A stretch of 7,065 bases of DNA from Chloroflexota bacterium (lineage in GTDB: Bacteria; Chloroflexota; Limnocylindria; QHBO01): assembly GCA_005882055.1 (NCBI GenBank), contig VBGQ01000031.1:1-7065 (forward strand), in the 5' to 3' direction. Made by a program: the position numbers and the translations under genes. Shown here one piece after another: positions 1 through 4,879 of the stretch. Below the pieces are notes generated by a model, which did no database searches, was not told the origin of the DNA, and saw nothing but the letters and a program-made list of their open reading frames with translations. Within the stretch, counting starts at the first letter, position 1, and each line of letters starts with the position of its first letter.

Positions 1-210
1 CAGGTCTCCCTCGACCTTGTAGCGGCGGTCGATGACCTCGCGCAGGCGGTTGACCTCGTCCTCGGTCAGGTCGCGCGAGCGGGTGTCGCCCGGAACGTTG
101 GCTGCCGCCAGGATCTGACGGGCAGCCGTCGGACCGATGCCATAGATATAGGTAAGCGCGATGACCGTGCGCTTCTCACGCGGTATGTCGACGCCGGCGA
201 TACGTGCCAC
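1..210 (-). CDS. rpsM: 30S ribosomal protein S13, N-terminal 70 residues (cut by window edge)
   Basis: S13 sits in the head of the small ribosomal subunit and contacts the P-site tRNA and, through intersubunit bridges, the large subunit. Reading leftwards from a GTG at 208-210 gives VARIAGVDIPREKR at the N-terminus, the hallmark S13 start. It continues with TYIYGIGPTAARQIL, the conserved helix-hairpin-helix-like region, and DLTEDEVNRLREVID. The remaining C-terminal part lies beyond position 1; S13 is usually about 120 residues. The GTG start is fixed by family alignment, and a GGGG tract overlapping the rpmJ stop, about 10 nt upstream, can serve as ribosome binding site. It lies 13 nt after rpmJ in the same orientation, as in the conserved infA-rpmJ-rpsM cluster, and rpsK, rpsD, rpoA and rplQ would be expected next outside the window. 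Confidence 0.97.
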   Translation of the reverse strand, partial: MARIAGVDIPREKRTVIALTYIYGIGPTAARQILAAANVPGDTRSRDLTEDEVNRLREVIDRRYKVEGDL

Positions 211-223
211 TGCTCGCTCGCCC

Positions 224-337
224 CTAGCCCTGGCGCTGCTTGTGCTTGGGAATGGGGCAGATGACCATGACCACGCCAGAGCGCCGAATCACCTTGCAGC
301 GTTCGCAGCGGGGCTTGACCGAGGCAGAAACCTTCAT
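224..337 (-). CDS. rpmJ: 50S ribosomal protein L36
   Basis: L36 is the smallest large-subunit protein and binds 23S rRNA. The 37-residue product starts MKVSASVKPRCERCKVIRR and ends KHKQRQG, matching the family over its whole length. The zinc-binding set is intact: Cys11, Cys14, Cys27 and His32, so this is the zinc-containing (C+) form. It begins 7 nt after the infA stop and ends 13 nt before rpsM, so it is almost certainly co-transcribed with both. The only Shine-Dalgarno-like string before its ATG is a weak GACGG very close to the start, which suggests translational coupling to infA. Confidence 0.97.
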   Translation of the reverse strand: MKVSASVKPRCERCKVIRRSGVVMVICPIPKHKQRQG

Positions 338-344
338 CGACCGT

Positions 345-563
345 CTATCGCATCCTGTACGTGATTCGACCCCGGGTGAGGTCGTAGGGACTCAGCTCGA
401 CGCGGACGGTGTCGCCAGGCAGGATGCGGATGAAGTTCTGTCGCAGCTTGCCGGAGATGTGGGCCAAAACCTCGTGCCCGTTCTCCAGGCGCACCTTGAA
501 CATCGCGTTCGGGAGCGGGGTCACGACCTCACCCTCGACCTCGATGGCATCCTTTTTCGCCAA
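345..563 (-). CDS. infA: Translation initiation factor IF-1
   Basis: IF-1 is a cytoplasmic single-OB-fold protein that binds the 30S A site during initiation together with IF-2 and IF-3. The 72-residue length is exactly the family length. Diagnostic stretches are MAKKDAIEVEGEV at the N-terminus, LPNAMFKVRLENGHEVLAHISGK in the OB fold, and IRILPGDTVRVELSPYDLTRGRI at the C-terminus. The start codon is TTG at 561-563. An in-frame TAG lies only two codons upstream (567-569), so no longer start is possible, and starting here gives the canonical MAK N-terminus. It is the first gene of the infA-rpmJ-rpsM unit. map, which often precedes infA, is not adjacent. Confidence 0.97.
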   Translation of the reverse strand: MAKKDAIEVEGEVVTPLPNAMFKVRLENGHEVLAHISGKLRQNFIRILPGDTVRVELSPYDLTRGRITYRMR

Positions 564-572
564 GCGCTACGC

Positions 573-578
573 ACCCTC
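573..578 (-). promoter_or_regulatory. Ribosome binding site of infA (supports TTG start)
   Basis: On the minus strand GAGGGT lies 9 nt before the TTG start of infA. An in-frame stop codon lies between this site and the start, so the site and the stop together fix initiation at TTG. Confidence 0.7.
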
Positions 579-650
579 AATCTGCTGCTCAAAACATCGT
601 TGTGTGGGACACAGCGAAAGGCCGCCGCTCCGGGCGACCAGGGAACGGAG

Positions 651-679
651 AGTATACCCGCGAGCCCCACGAGGCGCAA
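651..679 (-). promoter_or_regulatory. Sigma-70-type promoter of the infA-rpmJ-rpsM operon
   Basis: Read on the minus strand, TTGCGC (679 to 674) and TATACT (656 to 651) are separated by exactly 17 nt. The -10 box matches five of six consensus bases, while the -35 box keeps only the TTG. Transcription would start near 644, giving an 80-nt leader before the TTG of infA. The -10 box is a short AT-rich island in otherwise GC-rich sequence, and the only genes downstream are the ribosomal-protein cluster. The start site itself is inferred. Confidence 0.65.
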
Positions 680-703
680 GGAGCGGCCGCCTCTGGCCGC
701 TCC
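680..703. repeat. Perfect 9-bp inverted repeat abutting the -35 box
   Basis: GGAGCGGCC and GGCCGCTCC are perfect reverse complements separated by a 6-nt loop. The repeat ends directly at the -35 hexamer of the infA promoter. It has no T tract on either strand, so it is not a standard intrinsic terminator. It could be a protein-binding operator, an upstream promoter element, or a U-less terminator for transcription arriving from the 956-1273 gene. The sequence does not decide between these. Confidence 0.6.
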
Positions 704-955
704 CCTCGACGCCACGAAGAGGCTGGCGTGCAACTGGGGTCCAGGTGTGGCGGCGAACCACGCGCCATTCAAGTGTGGCTTGAGATACGACCACTGGGCT
801 CGTGTCAGGCGCCGTCCCGATGGCTCTCCTGCGTCAATGCGCCAGCGTGGCTTGCGAAACGGCACGCGAGGAGCGCCTCAAGCCCAGCCCATTGTCGTTT
901 CACCAGTATCCCTTGAGATGGAGTCTTCGACCCCACGCGCGGCGTTTAATCGCGC

Positions 956-1273
956 CTAGCGGCGGGCGGCAGCGAGCTCGTCGACGGCTTTGCGGGCCAG
1001 GAAGGCGGACCGATAGGAGAGCGGCGAAGGCGCGGCATCGGCCTCGCGGTAGTGCCAGCCGCTCACTGCGGGGACGTAGAAGATCTCGAATCCGGCGTGC
1101 TCCTCAGACGGATATGTCTGGGTCGAGACAACGCGCGGGCGGCGAGAGACTGCCCGGCTCGCGGCGATGCATCGGCCGCAGCGCGCGGCGTTCAGCCCGT
1201 GCGGACAGGTGCGGCAGGAGGCGCACTCCTCGGATCGGAAGCCATGGATACAGAGCGTGGTCATTCGGAACAT
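956..1273 (-). CDS. Small Cys/His-rich protein with tandem CxHG zinc-knuckle-like motifs
   Basis: I do not recognise a named family. The 105-residue product has two tandem copies of one pattern. The first is Cys8-x-His10-Gly-Phe-x5-Cys17-x2-Cys20, and the second is Cys23-x-His25-Gly-Leu-x5-Cys32-x2-Cys35, separated by Arg-Thr. Each copy offers three Cys and one His, enough to bind one zinc ion, so two tetrahedral zinc sites are inferred. Residues 60-105 (FEIFYVPAVSGWHYRE followed by a helix with SYRSAFLARKAVDEL) look like a small beta-strand plus helix domain, loosely like DUF2188-type proteins. There is no signal peptide or membrane segment, so it is probably cytoplasmic. The start could be ATG 1271-1273 or ATG 1262-1264 (residue 4); neither has a strong ribosome binding site. 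The ordered Cys/His spacing argues against a shadow frame. It is transcribed divergently from the helicase. Confidence 0.75.
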   Translation of the reverse strand: MFRMTTLCIHGFRSEECASCRTCPHGLNAARCGRCIAASRAVSRRPRVVSTQTYPSEEHAGFEIFYVPAVSGWHYREADAAPSPLSYRSAFLARKAVDELAAARR

Positions 1274-1323
1274 CTCGCAATGGGAGACCCCACTCTACTC
1301 CAGCCTCGGCTCGACCACACGCT

Positions 1324-1344
1324 GGACCATGCGGCCGATGGTCC
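1324..1344. repeat. 7+7 bp inverted repeat in the divergent intergenic region
   Basis: GGACCAT and ATGGTCC are perfect reverse complements separated by the 7-nt GCGGCCG. The repeat lies between the minus-strand CxHG gene and the plus-strand helicase, about 25 nt upstream of a possible helicase -10 box. The position suits an operator for either gene, or a hairpin in a transcript. No regulator is identified. Confidence 0.5.
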
Positions 1345-1369
1345 GGGTACGCCCTCCCATGACATCGTG

Positions 1370-1375
1370 TATGAT
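1370..1375 (+). promoter_or_regulatory. Possible -10 box of the helicase gene
   Basis: TATGAT (five of six consensus) sits in the most AT-rich stretch of the 1274-1505 intergenic region. No good -35 hexamer is present 16-18 nt upstream. If used, it would give a leader of roughly 120 nt before the helicase ATG. Long leaders are known for cold-responsive DEAD-box helicase genes, but that comparison is inference. Confidence 0.35.
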
Positions 1376-1459
1376 TTCGAAAACGTGTTCGATTGGCGCT
1401 CCGGTCCGCGCCGCGGTCTCATCCCCGCCCCGATCCCGATTCAATCCCCGCCCTGACCG

Positions 1460-1484
1460 GGCCCCGCGATTCCGCGGGAGGGCC
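1460..1484 (+). other. Potential hairpin in the helicase 5' leader
   Basis: A GC-rich stem can form from GGCCCCGCG (1460-1468) and CGCGG (1473-1477) plus GGCC (1481-1484), with loop ATTC and a 3-nt bulge. It ends 6 nt before the AGGAG ribosome binding site at 1490-1494. It could affect translation or merely reflect high GC content. Confidence 0.35.
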
Positions 1485-1505
1485 TCGTCAGGAGTTTTCA
1501 CCCCA

Positions 1506-2876
1506 ATGTCCTTCTCTGCCCTCGGGCTTACGCCCGGGCTGCTCCGTGCCGTCGCGGCACAGGGCTACACCCAACCCACCCCCGTCCAGCGCGAGGCGAT
1601 CCCCCACGTGCTGGCCGGCCGCGACCTCATGGCCGGCGCCCAGACGGGCACCGGCAAGACCGCCGCCTTCGTCCTCCCCATGCTCCAGCGCCTGGTCGCC
1701 ACGGAGCGGCCCGGCCAGCGGCGCATCCGAGCGCTGATCCTGGCTCCCACCCGGGAGCTCGCGCTCCAGGTGGAAGAGAGCGTCCGCGTCTATGGCTCCA
1801 ACTCGCGGAGATCAACCGCCATCTACGGCGGCGTCGGATTCGTGGGCCAGGTCAACGCCTTGCGCCGCAACCCGGAGATCGTGGTTGCGACGCCGGGGCG
1901 GCTGCTCGACCACGCCCGTCAGCGAACCATCGACCTGAGCAGCGTCGAGATCCTCGTCCTGGACGAGGCCGACCGAATGCTCGACATGGGCTTCATCCGC
2001 GACATCCGCGCGATCCTTGCCCTGCTTCCCGCCAAGCGACAGAACCTGCTCTTCTCCGCCACGTTCTCCAATGAGATCCGAGGCCTGGCGCAGGGCATGC
2101 TGACCGCGCCGGCATCGGTCCAGGTCTCACCGCCCAACACCGCAATCGCTCTGGTCCGCCAGGTCGTCCACCCCGTCGACCGCCATCGGAAGCGCGAGCT
2201 GCTCTCGCACCTCGTGCGCACGCACGCGATCGAGCAGGCGCTCGTCTTCACCCGCACCAAGCACGGCGCCAACAAGCTCGCCGAGCAGTTGCAGCAGGAC
2301 GGAATCGCGACCGCGGCCATCCACGGCAACAAGTCCCAGCCGCAGCGCATCCGGGCGCTCGCCGACTTCAAGGCCGGTCGCGTGACCCTGCTGATCGCAA
2401 CCGAGGTCGCCGCACGCGGGCTCGACATCGAGTCACTCCCCCACGTGGTCAACTACGAGCTGCCCATGGTGGCCAACGACTACGTGCATCGCATCGGGCG
2501 CACGGGTCGCGCCGGTCTGGAGGGCGACGCCATCTCACTTGTGTGCGTTGACGAGCGACCGATGCTCCGCGATATCGAGCGGCTGCTCGGCTCGGCCATT
2601 CCGTCCGAAGTGGTGCCCGGGTTCGAGCCCGATGCCTCCATCCGCCCAGAACCGATCCGCCTGCGCAGCGCTGGTGGCGGAGGCGGCCGTATGCCCCATC
2701 GCCAAGCCGCCCGGCCATCACCAACGGCCCAGAATCGCCCACGCCACTTCGGTCGGCGCACCGGTCGAACGGCCTACCCGGCGCGAGTCGGCACTGGCAA
2801 TAACGGCGACCGGTGGACCCCCCTCCCCGGCGAACGCGCTCGCCGCCGCCCGGTTGAGCTGGACGAACGCCGATGA
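1506..2876 (+). CDS. DEAD-box ATP-dependent RNA helicase, RhlE-like
   Basis: The protein unwinds short RNA duplexes using ATP, typically in ribosome assembly, mRNA decay or cold adaptation, in the cytoplasm. All signature motifs are present in the 456 residues. Q motif: GYTQPTPVQ (20-28). Motif I: AQTGTGKT (45-52). Ia: PTREL (81-85). Ib: TPGR (129-132). II: DEAD (153-156), followed by RMLDMGF. III: SAT (184-186). IV: LVFTRTK (246-252). V: ARGLDI (303-308). VI: HRIGRTGR (328-335). Residues about 388-456 form a Gly/Arg/Pro-rich basic tail, typical of the RNA-binding tails of RhlE-type proteins. The frame is open far upstream, but ATG 1506 is chosen because homology begins there (FSALGLTPGLLRAV) and AGGAG (1490-1494) precedes it by 11 nt. 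No functional residue appears to be lost. The exact subfamily is a judgement from motif style. Confidence 0.95.
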   Translation: MSFSALGLTPGLLRAVAAQGYTQPTPVQREAIPHVLAGRDLMAGAQTGTGKTAAFVLPMLQRLVATERPGQRRIRALILAPTRELALQVEESVRVYGSNSRRSTAIYGGVGFVGQVNALRRNPEIVVATPGRLLDHARQRTIDLSSVEILVLDEADRMLDMGFIRDIRAILALLPAKRQNLLFSATFSNEIRGLAQGMLTAPASVQVSPPNTAIALVRQVVHPVDRHRKRELLSHLVRTHAIEQALVFTRTKHGANKLAEQLQQDGIATAAIHGNKSQPQRIRALADFKAGRVTLLIATEVAARGLDIESLPHVVNYELPMVANDYVHRIGRTGRAGLEGDAISLVCVDERPMLRDIERLLGSAIPSEVVPGFEPDASIRPEPIRLRSAGGGGGRMPHRQAARPSPTAQNRPRHFGRRTGRTAYPARVGTGNNGDRWTPLPGERARRRPVELDERR

Positions 2877-2995
2877 CAACCCATGCGGGGCTAACGAGCG
2901 CAGCACGGCGCAATCGCTGGCGCCGAGCGAGGGGCCACGTCGCGCAGCCGCTGCGAGTCCCTACCGAACTCGCCGCCGTCACTCAACGCGAGCAT

Positions 2996-3009
2996 TCCTT
3001 GCGCAAGGA
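2996..3009. repeat. Perfect 14-bp palindrome
   Basis: TCCTTGCGCAAGGA is fully self-complementary and lies about 200 bp upstream of the cyclase gene. It could be a dimeric regulator's operator. A palindrome of this size is also expected by chance about once in a window this long, so the evidence is weak. Confidence 0.3.
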
Positions 3010-3020
3010 GATGCCTGCCC

Positions 3021-3042
3021 GGGGCGGTCGCTCGACCGTCCT
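3021..3042 (+). terminator. Possible hairpin terminator after the helicase gene
   Basis: GGGGCGGTC pairs with GACCGTCCT around a 4-nt GCTC loop to give a 9-bp stem that includes two G-U pairs. It lies about 145 nt after the helicase stop. No T tract follows, so if it ends transcription it would be as a U-less or Rho-assisted site. Confidence 0.3.
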
Positions 3043-3079
3043 CCCCGGAGAGCGCACTCGACGCTAGCCGCCCTGGGCC

Positions 3080-3202
3080 GATTTGCCGGCCTTCAGCGAC
3101 GTCGAAGGCAGCACGCAGCTGCTCGAGCGCCATCCACGTTCGATGGGCGAGGCGGTGCGCGAGCTGGCGAATGCTGCTCGGATCGAGCAGGTCGGGCTCT
3201 GA
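3080..3202 (+). pseudogene. Remnant of a class III adenylate/guanylate cyclase domain
   Basis: One frame reads DLPAFSDVEGSTQLLERHP followed by RSMGEAVREL, ending at TGA 3200-3202; the same frame is closed upstream by TAG 3065-3067. SDVEGST plus LLERHP is the unmistakable start of an actinobacterial/Chloroflexota-type class III cyclase homology domain, with the first metal-binding Asp. The family normally reads LP-x-GTVTFLF-(S/T)D(I/V)EGST. Here the strand between LPA and FSDVEGST is missing without a frame change, and the remaining roughly 130 residues of the domain are absent. There is no convincing start codon. It lies 6 nt upstream of an intact gene carrying the same domain type, so it may be left from a duplicated or recombined cyclase gene. 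Chance resemblance is unlikely given about 15 contiguous consensus-like residues. Confidence 0.6.
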
Positions 3203-3208
3203 GGGGAG

Positions 3209-4876
3209 ATGAAACAGCCACTCGCTGACGCACCGGCGAGCGATGCCGGCCGGCTCCAAGTGCCGACCGCCGTCCTTCCCCTCGCCTTTGGTGTGCTCGG
3301 ATTGGTTGTCGCGGGTGCCGCTCTGGCGCTGTGGGTCATCCCGGCCGTCCCGCGACTCACGATCATCGGTGACGAGCTCGTTGGTCTGTCGTACATCGTC
3401 GCGGGGACCATCGCCTGGCTCAGGAGACCGTCGAACCGAATCGGTCCAGCCATCACGGGCGCCGGCATCACCTGGTTCATCGGGGACTTCGTCTTCGTCC
3501 CGAATGCCGTGATCACCGCCCTTGCTTATGCGCTCATGTGGCTCCCCAATCTCTTCGCCGCCTTCATCTTGCTGTCGTATCCGACCGGTCGATTCTTCTC
3601 GCCGGCGGCGCGGGCCCTGTTCCTCACCGCGGTTGCGGTCAGCGCGGCGCAATATGCCGTGCGCCTGTTCGTTCTCGACGCCACCGGCGACTACGGATGC
3701 ACCTGCCGGAACCCATTCGCCGTCCTGCCGAATGTGGCCCTGTACGACGTGGTCATGCTCGTCACGCGGATCGTCGTTGTGCTGATCACGCTCGTGACCC
3801 TTGTCTTGATCGTTCAGAGGTGGAGACACGCCAGCCCCGCGGGCCGACGCCAGCTGGCCCCCGTGCTGTTCGCCGGGGCGGTGGGCCTGGCAGCGTTCGC
3901 GGCCGACATCACCGCGTACAACCTGACCAAAGCCTCGGCTGATGCGGGAGCGTTGGGGGTGGCGAGCGTCACAGGTACCCTCCTCGTGCTGGCTCGCACA
4001 GCGGTTCCGCTGGGCCTCCTCTTCGGTCTCGTCCGCACCCGGCTCGATCGCGCTCTCGTGGCACAGCTGATCGTCCAGCTCGGACAAGCACCGTCGCCGG
4101 AGCGAGTCGATGAGGTGCTGGCGGCCACGCTCCATGACCAGACACTGCGAGTCATCTACTGGTCACCTGCGGCCCGCGCATACCTGGACGGCAGAGGTCG
4201 CCTGGTCGAGCCGTCCGCGGGCGAAGGGCGCGCGATCAGGCTCGTCGAGCGCGACGGGAGTCCCCTGGCGGCCATTGATCACGATGCGGTGCTGACCGAT
4301 GACCCCGAGCTCCTGACCTCAGTGACGGCAGCTCTCGCGCTGGCTGTGGACCGCGGCCGCCTCGAGACGATGGTCCGTGCCCAAGCCGAAGACAGCCGCA
4401 GCTTCCCGACCGGGCGAGTCACGCTCTTGTATTCCGACATCGAGGGTTCGACGGCGTTGCTTGACCGGCTGGGGCCGCGCTACGCCGATCTCCTCGCCGA
4501 GCAACGCCGGATCCTCAGAGGGATCACGCGTGAGCATGGAGGTCGTGAGATCGACTCTCGGGCCGATGAGTTTTTCGCAGTGTTTCCGATGGGTTCCACG
4601 CCATTGGCGGCGGCTGTAGCTATCCAACGGCGGCTGCGCGACCATGAGTGGCCGGAGGGTGCCACGGTGAAGGTCCGCATCGGCCTCCACACCGGCGAAC
4701 CCGAGATCGGCGACGAGGGCTATGTCGGCATGGATGTCCACTTCGTGGCACGACTCGGATCGGCGGGACACGGCGGTCAGATCCTCGTCTCCCAAGCCGC
4801 CCGCGACGCCAATGCAGGCGAGCTCGACCATGACGACCTCCCGGCTGACTTCCCGCCGCCTCGACTAGCGAAGTAA
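3209..4876 (+). CDS. Multi-pass membrane sensor protein with class III cyclase-like output domain
   Basis: Three parts are visible in the 555 residues. Residues about 20-275 contain seven or eight hydrophobic segments (near 20-43, 52-71, 80-97, 100-125, 134-152, 176-204, 214-235 and 250-275). Residues about 283-390 form a soluble segment with LHDQTLRVIYWSPAARAYLDGRG and ending LALAVDRGRLE; this resembles the GAF-like linker of membrane-bound histidine kinases in high-GC bacteria. Residues 400-530 are a class III nucleotide cyclase homology domain (TGRVTLLYSDIEGSTALLDRLG, then ADEFFAVF, VRIGLHTGE and GHGGQILVSQAA). Metal-binding Asp410 and Asp453 and Arg515 are retained. The purine-selecting Lys and Asp appear as Asp449 and Gly504, and the transition-state Asn as His511. 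The end (PADFPPPRLAK) stops before the DLGEHRLKDL-type closing strand usual in relatives. ATG 3209 has GGGG only 2 nt upstream. The next gene begins 3 nt after the stop. Cyclase activity is uncertain; a ligand-binding or signalling role is possible. Confidence 0.85.
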   Translation: MKQPLADAPASDAGRLQVPTAVLPLAFGVLGLVVAGAALALWVIPAVPRLTIIGDELVGLSYIVAGTIAWLRRPSNRIGPAITGAGITWFIGDFVFVPNAVITALAYALMWLPNLFAAFILLSYPTGRFFSPAARALFLTAVAVSAAQYAVRLFVLDATGDYGCTCRNPFAVLPNVALYDVVMLVTRIVVVLITLVTLVLIVQRWRHASPAGRRQLAPVLFAGAVGLAAFAADITAYNLTKASADAGALGVASVTGTLLVLARTAVPLGLLFGLVRTRLDRALVAQLIVQLGQAPSPERVDEVLAATLHDQTLRVIYWSPAARAYLDGRGRLVEPSAGEGRAIRLVERDGSPLAAIDHDAVLTDDPELLTSVTAALALAVDRGRLETMVRAQAEDSRSFPTGRVTLLYSDIEGSTALLDRLGPRYADLLAEQRRILRGITREHGGREIDSRADEFFAVFPMGSTPLAAAVAIQRRLRDHEWPEGATVKVRIGLHTGEPEIGDEGYVGMDVHFVARLGSAGHGGQILVSQAARDANAGELDHDDLPADFPPPRLAK

Positions 4877-4879
4877 CCA

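Larger units (their letters stand above)
564..955. other. Gene-free region upstream of infA
   Basis: About 390 bp separate infA from the next minus-strand gene. Open frames cross it on both strands, but their translations are Arg/Ser/Pro-rich, match no family I know, and run into or overlap infA, so I do not call them. The right-hand part (about 705-955) shows no tRNA, SRP, tmRNA or other RNA signature I can recognise. The left part holds the infA promoter (651-679), the inverted repeat beside it (680-703) and an untranslated leader of roughly 80 nt. That leader contains a small TGTGT/ACACA hairpin at 601-613. No remnant of map or adk is visible. Confidence 0.6.
2877..3208. other. Intergenic region between helicase and cyclase genes
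   Basis: This 332-bp gap contains no intact recognisable gene. It holds a 14-bp palindrome (2996-3009), a wobble-containing hairpin (3021-3042) and a class III cyclase remnant (about 3080-3202). A 64-codon frame (2873-3067) overlaps the helicase stop as ATGA. Its Arg-rich translation matches nothing I know and its codons look less biased than those of the neighbouring genes, so I do not call it. Confidence 0.6.

Noticed and set aside
705..955. Possible structured RNA gene upstream of infA, suggested by short inverted matches
   Set aside because: The matches are short and overlapping, and no conserved core of tRNA, SRP RNA, tmRNA, 6S or RNase P RNA can be found.
240..959. 239-codon plus-strand frame across infA and rpmJ
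   Set aside because: It runs antisense to two certain ribosomal/translation genes and shows no family similarity.
1167..1505. 113-codon upstream extension of the helicase frame
   Set aside because: The translation has no helicase-like character and overlaps the CxHG gene antisense. Family homology and the AGGAG site support the start at 1506.
2873..3067. 64-codon frame overlapping the helicase stop as ATGA
   Set aside because: The overlap suggests coupling, but the product is Arg-rich low-information sequence, codon bias looks weaker than in the neighbours, and nothing in it is recognisable.
2891..4135. 414-codon open frame on the minus strand across the cyclase gene
   Set aside because: It is antisense to hydrophobic membrane codons, so it is artificially rich in Asp, Glu, His, Arg and Gln. 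It matches no family, and the opposite strand has clear domains and start signals.
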